From Bacteroidetes bacterium UBA3022 (GTDB taxonomy: Bacteria > Bacteroidota > Bacteroidia > Chitinophagales > BACL12), in the NCBI GenBank assembly GCA_002346225.1, contig DDYY01000059.1, forward strand, positions 1 through 33,595: a stretch of DNA of 33,595 bases, written 5' to 3'. The notes beneath the pieces were generated by a model. It searched no databases. It worked only from the letters and a program-made list of their open reading frames with translations, and was not told the origin of the DNA. Shown piece by piece: positions 23,609-31,572 of the stretch. The position numbers and the translations under genes are program-made. Numbering within the stretch: the stretch's first letter is position 1; the number at the start of each line of letters is the position of its first letter.

Positions 23609-24232
23609 TTAAAAGTAATAGATGCCTCTGAGGGTAAGCAATACATTGATCAGCCCGGGAACATTGCGCTGCGCCGATTCACCCACAGTAGTGATAGAAC
23701 GCTGGTAACGGAAGTTGGCACCAAAATGACGCGTTTCTCCAATCAGGATGGTTCCCCCCATGATGAAAGACAATTCGTCATTGCTGATGGCATCGGCGAT
23801 GTTCGAGGTTTCATTGCCATTCACTACTTCTCTGACAGAAAACAGCCTCCCATATGCCATGCCCGCTGAAAAAATCAACCTGTTTTTATCATTGTAATTC
23901 ACCAAGACCGGTATTTCGGCATACTGCATGCTGAGCTTGTACTCAAAAGGGTCATTGGGGTCGGGGAATGTGGCGCTTCCTTTTTGGCTATAATTCACTT
24001 CCAGTCCTACAGACCAGTTGGGGTCGAAATTGATATGTGTAAGGACACCGCCGGTAAAGCCAATTTTATTGAATCCGGCCAGGTTATCACCATGCACCTG
24101 CGAGAAGTTGGTGCCTATGGCAACACCGGCATCAAAAACCCTGAAGTTATCATCCTTATTGCCGTGGGCTATCTGGGCCTCTGCCCCTGCTGCCAGCAAC
24201 AGAGCAGCCAATATCATCGTTGCGCGTATCAT
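23609..24232 (-). CDS. Outer-membrane beta-barrel protein, PorT-like fold
   Basis: The signal peptide (about 1-19, ending AEA-Q) is followed by a small domain of alternating amphipathic strands: GVAIGTNFSQV, IGFTGGVLTHINFD, WSVGLEVNYSQKGS, YAEIPVLVNY and SFIMGGTILIG. It ends with FNFRY-type strands and a terminal aromatic residue in LRGIYYF. This is the pattern of the Bacteroidota outer-membrane beta-barrel domain (OMP_b-brl_2, PorT type), probably an eight-strand barrel of 207 residues in precursor form. The specific role is unknown. It is the first gene of a two-gene minus-strand unit with the FkbM methyltransferase, divergent from the 90-aa gene across a 63-base gap that contains a GTTGCC/GGCAAC palindrome. 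Confidence 0.85.
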   Translation of the reverse strand: MIRATMILAALLLAAGAEAQIAHGNKDDNFRVFDAGVAIGTNFSQVHGDNLAGFNKIGFTGGVLTHINFDPNWSVGLEVNYSQKGSATFPDPNDPFEYKLSMQYAEIPVLVNYNDKNRLIFSAGMAYGRLFSVREVVNGNETSNIADAISNDELSFIMGGTILIGETRHFGANFRYQRSITTVGESAQRNVPGLINVLLTLRGIYYF

Positions 24233-24247
24233 ATGTTGATTTCTTAT

Positions 24248-24267
24248 GTTGCCATTTCTCCGGCAAC
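24248..24267. promoter_or_regulatory. Palindrome GTTGCC-N8-GGCAAC, candidate operator
   Basis: Perfect 6-base inverted arms lie in the 63-base divergent gap between the outer-membrane barrel and the 90-aa gene. The left arm contains the TTG of the plus-strand promoter, so a bound dimer would block RNA polymerase. Confidence 0.4.
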
Positions 24268-24278
24268 CTTTAATTTTG
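24249..24278 (+). promoter_or_regulatory. Strong candidate promoter TTG-N19-TAATTTTG
   Basis: TTG at 24249-24251, 19 bases of spacer and TAATTTTG at 24271-24278 match both Bacteroidota promoter elements and their spacing. The -7 element ends 17 bases before the ATG at 24296. Confidence 0.6.
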
Positions 24279-24295
24279 AAGTCAATCAGAAAAAG

Positions 24296-24568
24296 ATGTT
24301 CAAATATACAGCAAACAACCTGAAGAAATTAGAAACCCTATTGCATGAAGCAGGGTACATCGTTCGCTACGAAAAGGGTCATTTTGTCTCGGGTTACTGC
24401 GTATTGGAACAGAAACGGGTAATTGTAGTCAATAAGTATTTTGAGGCGGAAAGCCGCATCAACAGCTTGCTGGAAATCATGAACCAGCTTCCCATTAACG
24501 AAGAGGAACTCAGTGAAGCTTCCCGTACTTTCCTTGCCCATAACCATCTTCAAACGGTCAAAGCTTGA
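24296..24568 (+). CDS. Conserved-looking small protein (90 aa), unknown function
   Basis: A soluble, mixed alpha/beta protein without signal peptide or membrane helix. It begins with KYTANNLKKLETLLHEAGYIVRYEKG, then CVLEQKRVIVVNKYFEAESRINSLLEIMNQL and ends near LAHNHLQ. The strand KRVIVVNKYF and the helical flanks suggest a compact single domain, and the N-terminal helix-strand layout is typical of small Bacteroidota proteins of unknown function. The ATG at 24296 was chosen because it follows a well-formed promoter; the longer frame runs through the opposite-strand barrel gene. Its stop overlaps the TTG start of the PhnP-like hydrolase (TTGA), so the two are probably functionally linked. Confidence 0.7.
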   Translation: MFKYTANNLKKLETLLHEAGYIVRYEKGHFVSGYCVLEQKRVIVVNKYFEAESRINSLLEIMNQLPINEEELSEASRTFLAHNHLQTVKA

Positions 24569-25335
24569 AAGTAACGGTGCTGGGTTCGGGCACATCAAGC
24601 GGCGTACCTATGATAGGTTGCAGCTGCAAGGTATGCCGGTCCCCAAATCCGAAAGACAATCGCCTGCGATCCTCCATACACATTGAAACAGAGGCGGTTT
24701 CCATCGTGGTAGACGCCGGTCCGGATTTCCGCCAGCAAATGCTGCGCGAGCGGATTGTGCGTCTGGATGCCATTCTGCTGACCCATCAGCATAAGGACCA
24801 CACGGCAGGCTTCGACGATATCCGTGCTTTCAATTTCTTTCAGCGCAAACCTATGGATGTCTATCTGACCAAAGAGGTGGAACAGGCATTTGTGAAAGAA
24901 TACCACTATGTTTTCGATGAGAAGCAATATCCCGGCTTACCCCAGATGCGGCTCATCAATTTTGTTAATGCTCCGTTTAAAGTGTCGGGATTGCAGGTTA
25001 CTCCCGTGCAGGTCTACCATTATAAATTGCCGGTTTATGGGTTTCGGATAGGCAAGTTTGCATATATAACAGACTGTAATTTGATTCCCGAAGCGGAAAT
25101 ATCCAAGTTGAAGGATTTGGATGTGTTGATTATCAACGCTTTGAGGAAGGAATCTCATATATCACATTACACGCTGGACGAAGCCCTGGAGGTAATCAAA
25201 CAGCTGCAGCCGCGACAGGCCTACCTTACGCATATCAGCCATCAGATGGGATTACACGACGAAGTGAACAGTTCGCTACCTTCAGGTGTTGCTTTAGCAC
25301 ATGATGGTCTGCAAGTTATGATTGAAGGCTACTGA
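24565..25335 (+). CDS. PhnP-like MBL-fold phosphodiesterase (TTG start)
   Basis: The 256-aa metallo-beta-lactamase-fold hydrolase starts MKVTVLGSGTSSGVP. It carries the extra cysteine zinc site C19-x-C21-x-x-C24 (GCSCKVC) that marks PhnP-type enzymes, then DNRLRSS. The catalytic ligands are H74-x-H76-x-D78-H79 in THQHKDHTAGFDDIR, DCN at the TDCN strand, and LTHISHQMGLHDEVN near the C-terminus. E. coli PhnP cleaves phosphoribosyl 1,2-cyclic phosphate, but the Bacteroidota substrate is not established, and no phosphonate genes are near. The start codon is TTG, which overlaps the previous gene's TGA by three of its bases. No in-frame ATG is available upstream. Confidence 0.88.
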   Translation: MKVTVLGSGTSSGVPMIGCSCKVCRSPNPKDNRLRSSIHIETEAVSIVVDAGPDFRQQMLRERIVRLDAILLTHQHKDHTAGFDDIRAFNFFQRKPMDVYLTKEVEQAFVKEYHYVFDEKQYPGLPQMRLINFVNAPFKVSGLQVTPVQVYHYKLPVYGFRIGKFAYITDCNLIPEAEISKLKDLDVLIINALRKESHISHYTLDEALEVIKQLQPRQAYLTHISHQMGLHDEVNSSLPSGVALAHDGLQVMIEGY

Positions 25336-25349
25336 TTGGTATTTTTGAC

Positions 25350-25380
25350 TTGCTCGTGACAAGGTCTATCACTATTTTTG
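25350..25380 (+). promoter_or_regulatory. Candidate promoter of the M36 peptidase gene, TTG-N20-TATTTTTG
   Basis: TTG (25350-25352) and TATTTTTG (25373-25380) match the Bacteroidota -33/-7 pattern. A second identical TATTTTTG is at 25340-25347. The leader would be about 50 bases, longer than at the other promoters here. Confidence 0.55.
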
Positions 25381-25435
25381 AACTGTAGAAATACATCATT
25401 AAGTACTCCAATTAATCATTAACCATAAATTTAAC

Positions 25436-28400
25436 ATGAAAAAAATCCTCATTCTTTTAGCCGTGGTGTGGCTGGGGCAAGCAGGTTTCGCGCAGCAAAC
25501 CAGCTACGTGAAAGATCCGTACGCCGTCACCTACATCACCAACACACACCGATTACCGGACCCTGCCAAACAAGCGCAACTAGCAGCCAGTGAAGCATGG
25601 ACATCCTTCAAAGCCGACCATGGTAACTGGTGGGTGGAATTCAATGAGGTGAATGGGTTACCCCATCGCGCCACCGGTTCCGGCATTCCTACTTTCGGAG
25701 CAACTGTAGAAGAGCGTGCCATGCATTTCGTAGAAAATGAGCTGAGCATGTTCGGGGTTGCTAACGCTTCCGTAAGCGTATCGGATGTGCGCAATTCCAA
25801 ATACTATTACATCGATCTGCGTCAGGAATATGAAGGACTCGAAGTAATGTGGAGTCGCGCAACATTGCGTATGACCAAAGATGATTACCGTATCATCATG
25901 TTCGGACTGGATATTCATCCCGGTATCGACATTGCCACTGTTCCTTCCATCAACGCTGAAGCAGCGGCTAATTTCGCGGCTACCGGTATTGATCTGGAGC
26001 TGACAGGCACAGAGGTATTACCTGCGTTGAAAGTGCTTCCTATGCAAACCATGGAAGCGACCGGTGCAGAAACTGTCAATTCCGCATACTCCTTCAAACT
26101 GGTGTATGAAGTTATGGTAGGTACCAAAGATCCGGAAGGACTTCCCGGTAACTATTATACTTTGGTAGATGCCCATTCAGGAGCAGTTTATTACCGCCAG
26201 AATCAGGTGCATGCCTGCGGCAGCTTTATCATGGATGCTACCACTGATGTTCAGGCAGAAATTACTGATAACCCATTGGTTGATCCGGTAGTTCGTGGTC
26301 TGGGATATATTCGTGTGGAAGTGGATGGCGATTTTTACTATGCCGATGAAAACGGTATCCTAAACCTCGATTTCATCACTGAACCTACACCTGCGACCAT
26401 TGACCTTCGCGGTCTGTGGAGCCGCGTGTCGGAAGGTACGGGAACCACCAATATTGAAAGTATTGAAGTGGAACTGGTGCCGGGCGATAACCTGATTGCA
26501 TTTGATGACTTATCAGGTGCGACACCTTCCGAAGTTTCAGCTTATTATCACCAGAATCTGGTGCACGACCATATGAAAAACCTCTTCCCCGCATTCGATG
26601 GGTTAGATATTGACCAGTTAATCAGGGTAGAGAGAAATGACGGTTCTTGTAACGCCTTCTATGACGGTTCCAGCACCAACTTCTACCAGTCAGGTGGTGG
26701 ATGTCCTGCTACTGCACTTTTCCGCGATGTGGTTTACCACGAATATGGTCATGGTATTAACTATGATCTCTACGCAGGATTGGGTGATCCGGGTGGAATG
26801 AACAACGGCGCAATGCAAGAAGGTTATGCCGATGTTTGGGGTTTCACCATTACCGAAGACCCAATTCTCGGACAAGGATTCAGCGGCGGTGCTGCCACTT
26901 ACGTGAGAAGATATGACCTTGCTCCCAAAGTATATCCCGATGATTTGATTGGACAGGTGCACAACGATGGTGAAATCATCGCGGGTGCCTGGTGGGATCT
27001 GGCAGAAAACCTCGGCGACGATGTAGGAGCTATGACGGCTATCTGGGCGGAAACCATTAACGCTACTTCTGATGGTCCTAATGGAGATGAAGGAGCTATC
27101 TACCGCGAAATTTTGCTGGAAGCATTATTGGCTGATGATGACGATGGAGACCTGGGAACAGGAACACCCAACGATCTGGCCATTATTGAGGCTTTTGCTG
27201 AGCACGGTATTACCCTATTGGCTACCACCGTTGTAGAACACAGCGAATCACTTGAAGCAATGGTTCCGGATGAAACTATTACCATTGAAGCAGACATGTT
27301 TGTTGATTTTCCGGTATACCTGGGAGACTTCACCATGTTCTACAGAACAGCTCCGGGTGCAACATGGACACCAACACTGATGTCAGAAGTTTCCGGTACA
27401 CTTTACAGCGCTGATATTCCTGCACAACCTGCCGGAACCATCATTGAATACTATTTTGTCGTAACCGACATCTATGGTGGAGTAGCTGTTACCAAACCCA
27501 AAGAAGCGAGTGCAGCTTCAGATCCTAACCTGCCTTACTTCTCCCTGGTGGGTTACACTGTGCAGGAAACAGAAGATTTCGATAATACATTCGGTGACTG
27601 GGCTATTGATCCGTTCGGAACAGATGAAGCTACTACAGGTATCTGGACAGTAGATGATCCCATCCAGACAGAAGATGGCAGTTATATCAACCAGCCTGGT
27701 TTCGATAATACGCCTGGTCCATCCGCATTATGTGCTTTCACCGGTAATGCTCCGGCGGCAGATGGTTTGGGAGCCAATGATGTGGACGGTGGTGCAACAA
27801 GTTTGCAGAGTCCTTTCTTCGATGCATCCATCTATGACGATCCTGTATTTACTTACTACAGGTGGTTTGCCAACGATGCACCAACCAGTGCCAATCCGGG
27901 CAACGATGCATGGCAGGTATTTATCACCAATAACGGTACCGACTGGGTGCGGGTAGAAAGAACATTTACCTCCGACAACAGCTGGAGAAGAAACGCAGTA
28001 CGCATCAGCGACTATGTTACACCTTCAGAAGAAGTTGCCCTCCTTTTTGTTGCACAGGATAGTGTAATTCCCAGTGCAGAACTTACCGGTGGTTCACTTG
28101 TAGAAGCTGCCATCGACGATCTGCAACTGTGGGGTGTCGGTGAGGAAGAAGAGCCTGTAGATACTACCGGTGGCAATTTTGTGCAGGAACTGGGTGCGCT
28201 GCAAGCAATCTACCCGAATCCTGCCAATGAGCAAATCATCCTGTCTGCAGGAAATGATATCGCCAATGGCATGCTGATCATCTATAATCAGATCGGCCAG
28301 ACTGTCTGGCAGGAACAGATTGTGGCAATGGCAAATGACCAGGTCGCTATTTCTGTAGCCGCATTGCCTGAAGGTGTTTACACACTCGTGGTAGAAGAAG

Positions 28401-28441
28401 ATGGACGCTCCGACAGGACCCAGCTTATCATTCAACGATAG
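25436..28441 (+). CDS. Secreted M36 (fungalysin) metallopeptidase with T9SS sorting domain
   Basis: The 1001-aa secreted protease has a signal peptide at 1-19 (GFAQ). A propeptide of the FTP type (about 60-265) ends with NYYTLVDAHSGAVYYRQN. The M36 catalytic domain has the zinc motif H435-E-Y-G-H439 and the third ligand E462 in MQEGYADVWGF, then ENLGDD, AIWAETIN and the acidic DDDDGDLGTGTPND stretch. About 300 residues of beta-sandwich-like sequence follow. The protein ends in a type A T9SS domain (about 915-1001) with AIYPNPANEQIIL, MLIIYNQIGQTVW and LPEGVYTLVVEE. It should be exported through the outer membrane, released or anchored, and digest extracellular protein. It has its own promoter and terminator. 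Confidence 0.93.
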   Translation: MKKILILLAVVWLGQAGFAQQTSYVKDPYAVTYITNTHRLPDPAKQAQLAASEAWTSFKADHGNWWVEFNEVNGLPHRATGSGIPTFGATVEERAMHFVENELSMFGVANASVSVSDVRNSKYYYIDLRQEYEGLEVMWSRATLRMTKDDYRIIMFGLDIHPGIDIATVPSINAEAAANFAATGIDLELTGTEVLPALKVLPMQTMEATGAETVNSAYSFKLVYEVMVGTKDPEGLPGNYYTLVDAHSGAVYYRQNQVHACGSFIMDATTDVQAEITDNPLVDPVVRGLGYIRVEVDGDFYYADENGILNLDFITEPTPATIDLRGLWSRVSEGTGTTNIESIEVELVPGDNLIAFDDLSGATPSEVSAYYHQNLVHDHMKNLFPAFDGLDIDQLIRVERNDGSCNAFYDGSSTNFYQSGGGCPATALFRDVVYHEYGHGINYDLYAGLGDPGGMNNGAMQEGYADVWGFTITEDPILGQGFSGGAATYVRRYDLAPKVYPDDLIGQVHNDGEIIAGAWWDLAENLGDDVGAMTAIWAETINATSDGPNGDEGAIYREILLEALLADDDDGDLGTGTPNDLAIIEAFAEHGITLLATTVVEHSESLEAMVPDETITIEADMFVDFPVYLGDFTMFYRTAPGATWTPTLMSEVSGTLYSADIPAQPAGTIIEYYFVVTDIYGGVAVTKPKEASAASDPNLPYFSLVGYTVQETEDFDNTFGDWAIDPFGTDEATTGIWTVDDPIQTEDGSYINQPGFDNTPGPSALCAFTGNAPAADGLGANDVDGGATSLQSPFFDASIYDDPVFTYYRWFANDAPTSANPGNDAWQVFITNNGTDWVRVERTFTSDNSWRRNAVRISDYVTPSEEVALLFVAQDSVIPSAELTGGSLVEAAIDDLQLWGVGEEEEPVDTTGGNFVQELGALQAIYPNPANEQIILSAGNDIANGMLIIYNQIGQTVWQEQIVAMANDQVAISVAALPEGVYTLVVEEDGRSDRTQLIIQR

Positions 28442-28463
28442 TTAATACACGTAAATAAATGAC

Positions 28464-28495
28464 AGCGGCTGCCTCTTCGGCAGCCGCTTTTTTTT
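28464..28495 (+). terminator. Rho-independent terminator after the M36 peptidase gene
   Basis: AGCGGCTGCC (28464-28473), loop TCTTC and GGCAGCCGCT (28479-28488), then a run of T residues to 28495. Confidence 0.92.
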
Positions 28496-28571
28496 GCCTT
28501 GTACCCTAAACAATCGGCACCTTTATAAAATCTTTGTATTTTAACCCGCAAAACCAACTATACACTTACAC

Positions 28572-30245
28572 ATGGCAGCACAAAAAGAAGCTTGGGGAAC
28601 GCGGGTAGGTCTCATTCTGGCCATGGCAGGTAATGCCGTCGGATTGGGAAACTTTTTACGTTTTCCCGTTCAGGCGGTCAACAACGGTGGGGGAGCTTTT
28701 ATCATTCCCTATATTATATGTTTTTTGGTAATGGGTATTCCCCTGCTTTGGATTGAATGGGCGTCGGGAAGGTATGGCGGAAAATTCGGGCATCACTCTA
28801 CACCGTTTATTCTGGATAAGATGGACAAACGCCGCATATGGAAATATATAGGCGTTTTCGGCATATTTACCAACGTTGCGGTTGCGGCCTATTACTGTTA
28901 TATCGAAAGCTGGACCATGAGCTATGTTTTTCATTCGCTGATAGGAACCTTTAACGATATGTCCCAGGGAGACGTTTCTTCCTTTTTCGATAAATACCTG
29001 AATGTAAAGGAGTCCACTACCGGTATTCCTTATGAGGCAGTAGTCTTTTATATCTTATGCCTGATATTGAATACCTACATTCTATCCCGCGGACTTCACG
29101 GTGTGGAACGAGCAGCCAAAATCGGTGTTCCTATGCTACTGGTATTTGGTGCCTTCCTGGGCATTCGAAGCCTTACCATGGGAACGAGCATGGCAACAGC
29201 AGAATTCCCTGATGCCAACTCTATCGCCGGACTCAATTTTCTCTGGACGCCGGCATTCGACTCGCTGGCCAATCCCACTGTCTGGCTGAATGCTGCGGGA
29301 CAGATATTCTTTACACTTTCGGTAGGTATGGGTACTATTCATTGCTATGCTGCCTATGTGAATTCCAAAGATGATATTGCACTCAATGCTATGAGTGCCG
29401 GCTGGATGAACGAATTTGTAGAAGTAGTGCTGGGTAGTCTTATTGTAATTCCATTGGCAGCGGGTTTCTTTGGCGTAGAATGGCTGAAAGACAATGCAGG
29501 TTTCGGTATGGCGTTCCGCACTATGCCCTACATGTTCGAACAGTGGGGAGGCGCACTCTCGGCACTGGCCGGTATGATGTGGTTTGGATTGTTGTTCTTT
29601 GCCGGTATTACTTCTTCGCTGGCCATGGGTACACCATGGATGGGTTTCATGCGCGATGAATTCGGCTTCAACAGAAACAAAGGCGCACTGTCTTTCGGAC
29701 TCATCGTATTAATCATCGGTTTACCCACTGTATTAATCTACAATATTGCTACCAGCGGCGCTGTGAACTCATTCGTTTTTGATGAATATGATTACTGGGC
29801 GGGTACCGTCTCTCTGGTGGTATTTGCCTTGTTTGAAACCGTCCTTTTTGTTTGGGTATTCGGACTCACCAAAGGGTGGAAGGAAATCAATGAAGGAGGA
29901 GATATTAAAGTGCCTTCCTTCTATAAACCCATCATCAAGTGGGTTACACCATTCTTATTGATTTCGGTTTTCATCGGCTCGCTGATTACACCCAAAGACA
30001 ACGACTGGATCAGTGCTTTCAAGAATGGATGGGAACTGGACAATTCCTCCATTATTAAGAAGATTGCCAATAGTGGCCTGAAAGAGCAAATCGCTGCAGC
30101 AACGGACCCCATTGAAATGGCCCGCTTGCAAACACAACTGGAGTATACCAACTATGCACGCATCCTGTTGTTACTGCTCTTTGCAGGTATTTGTCTGATG
30201 GTTTATAAGGCCTATTTGAAACGTTTAAAAGAGGGGAGGAATTAA
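28572..30245 (+). CDS. Sodium:amino-acid symporter, LeuT-like (NSS/SLC6 family)
   Basis: A 557-aa inner-membrane transporter with about 12 helices, similar along its length to the Aquifex LeuT. The first helix reads GNAVGLGNFLRFP at 20-32, keeping N21, A22, G24, G26, N27 and R30 at the same numbers as LeuT. Other sodium and substrate positions are kept: V104 and Y108 (AAYYCYIES), F247, T248 and S250 (FFTLS), N280 and E284 (MNEFVE), and T347 and S348 (ITSS). LeuT I359 is methionine here (M352). E284 corresponds to the LeuT glutamate that replaces chloride, so transport is predicted to be chloride-independent. The substrate is probably a small neutral amino acid. It is followed after one base by a 47-aa membrane peptide. 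Confidence 0.93.
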   Translation: MAAQKEAWGTRVGLILAMAGNAVGLGNFLRFPVQAVNNGGGAFIIPYIICFLVMGIPLLWIEWASGRYGGKFGHHSTPFILDKMDKRRIWKYIGVFGIFTNVAVAAYYCYIESWTMSYVFHSLIGTFNDMSQGDVSSFFDKYLNVKESTTGIPYEAVVFYILCLILNTYILSRGLHGVERAAKIGVPMLLVFGAFLGIRSLTMGTSMATAEFPDANSIAGLNFLWTPAFDSLANPTVWLNAAGQIFFTLSVGMGTIHCYAAYVNSKDDIALNAMSAGWMNEFVEVVLGSLIVIPLAAGFFGVEWLKDNAGFGMAFRTMPYMFEQWGGALSALAGMMWFGLLFFAGITSSLAMGTPWMGFMRDEFGFNRNKGALSFGLIVLIIGLPTVLIYNIATSGAVNSFVFDEYDYWAGTVSLVVFALFETVLFVWVFGLTKGWKEINEGGDIKVPSFYKPIIKWVTPFLLISVFIGSLITPKDNDWISAFKNGWELDNSSIIKKIANSGLKEQIAAATDPIEMARLQTQLEYTNYARILLLLLFAGICLMVYKAYLKRLKEGRN

Positions 30246-30246
30246 T

Positions 30247-30390
30247 ATGAATGCTTCAGCACTAATTTTGATGTTATTGGTGCAGGTTACTGTTACCTGC
30301 ATTACCGGATATTTTTTCCTGAAAGTCCTGCGCACACCACCAAGGGAAGAACCGGATTCTTACGACGAGAACGACGAAATTCCGAGGTAG
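30247..30390 (+). CDS. 47-aa single-helix membrane protein, possible transporter small subunit
   Basis: A short frame with one hydrophobic helix (SALILMLLVQVTVTCITGYF) is followed by FLKVLRT and an acidic tail (EEPDSYDENDEIPR). Its ATG is one base after the transporter stop, which implies translational coupling. Small one-helix proteins directly downstream of NSS transporters are known: the MetS subunit of the Corynebacterium methionine importer MetPS is of this kind. The sequence here is not clearly homologous to MetS, so the role as an accessory subunit comes from position and topology. The 48 bases after it hold no clear terminator before the HhH gene. Confidence 0.65.
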   Translation: MNASALILMLLVQVTVTCITGYFFLKVLRTPPREEPDSYDENDEIPR

Positions 30391-30438
30391 GTATCCGGTA
30401 ACGGGTAGCAGCGTGACTGTTGCCTTAAAACCGGTGAT

Positions 30439-31572
30439 ATGCGCATTTTTCGTTTGCTTAGGAAGCACCTGCTTTTTACTAGAAGGGAACGCTTAGCATT
30501 TATAACCTTGAACCTGTTGCTAATAAGCAGCATGATCTTCCATATCTGGGCGCATTATTTTGACCCACCGCAGTTTTATCCTCCTCCGCGCCAGGTAGCA
30601 CATAAGGCCATGCTTCCGGAGGAGCAGGAGCCACAACAGGATTTTACTTCTTTCTCCTTCACGCCATTTGATCCCAATACGGTTACTCAAAACGAATTAC
30701 TGGCTTTTGGCATTTCGCAAAAGGCAGCCGACAATCTCATTAAATACAGAAATGCCGGAGGCAGCTTACAGGAAGCAGAGGATATTTTCAAACTGTATTC
30801 CTGGACGGAAGAAGAAAAGCAGGCAGCCTTACCCTATATTGCCATAGCTGGAAAAGCATCCGCATATAAAGACCATGCGGTAGTCCCCGCCAATGCTGAA
30901 GTACCACAGTCAGTATTATTCGAATTCAATCCCAATACAGCTAAACGGGAAGACTGGATTTCCTTGGGGGTTCCTGCTTATTTGGCCGACAGGATTGGCA
31001 GGTACCTGGAGGCCGGGGGGAACTTTACATCGGCCGAGGATGTGAAAAAAATCTACGGATTCCGGGAGGCTGACTTCGAGCGGCTGCAGCCTTATATGCA
31101 GTTTCCGCAAAGGGAGGTGTCTGTGAAGAAGGAAGAGGAGGAGAAAACAAACTACCATGAGTTGCCAACAGTTGCCACTGGAGCCATCCCTGTCAATACT
31201 ACCAATGCAGAGGCTTTAACGGCTTGTGGACTAAGTAGCACAGCCGCCTGGAAAGTAATCAACTACCGCGATAAGTTGGGAGGCTTTTACAGCGCTGAGC
31301 AGTTAACAGAGATCAAAGGGCTGGAAAAGGAAGTCCTCGGGCAACTGCTGGCATGCGTGTTGATCGATACAGGTTCCATCAAAAAGCTCAGAATCAACAA
31401 GGCTGACTTTACGGATTTGGCGAATCATCCGTATCTTTCGGACAAGCTGGCAAGGGCAATTGTGCAGTACCGCGATTCCACAGGTTATTACAGGTCTGTC
31501 GACGAGATAACACGCGCTTACAGAATTTCTCCTGCCTATTTAAAGAAATTGAAAAACTATCTTTCTCTATGA
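30439..31572 (+). CDS. Helix-hairpin-helix repeat protein, membrane-anchored, ComEA-like
   Basis: The 377-aa protein has one N-terminal membrane helix (about 19-36) after a basic stretch, so most of it is extracytoplasmic. After a proline- and glutamate-rich linker come four HhH modules at about 77-134, 161-220, 250-310 and 316-375. Each starts with an N/D-x-N-T/A-like turn and contains a K/R-x-R or IxxYRxxxGxF motif (NLIKYRNAGGSL, RIGRYLEAGGNF, KVINYRDKLGGF, AIVQYRDSTGYY). HhH domains bind double-stranded DNA without sequence preference. ComEA uses one or two modules to catch incoming DNA, and four is larger than usual. The last four bases overlap the apt start (ATGA). Confidence 0.85.
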   Translation: MRIFRLLRKHLLFTRRERLAFITLNLLLISSMIFHIWAHYFDPPQFYPPPRQVAHKAMLPEEQEPQQDFTSFSFTPFDPNTVTQNELLAFGISQKAADNLIKYRNAGGSLQEAEDIFKLYSWTEEEKQAALPYIAIAGKASAYKDHAVVPANAEVPQSVLFEFNPNTAKREDWISLGVPAYLADRIGRYLEAGGNFTSAEDVKKIYGFREADFERLQPYMQFPQREVSVKKEEEEKTNYHELPTVATGAIPVNTTNAEALTACGLSSTAAWKVINYRDKLGGFYSAEQLTEIKGLEKEVLGQLLACVLIDTGSIKKLRINKADFTDLANHPYLSDKLARAIVQYRDSTGYYRSVDEITRAYRISPAYLKKLKNYLSL

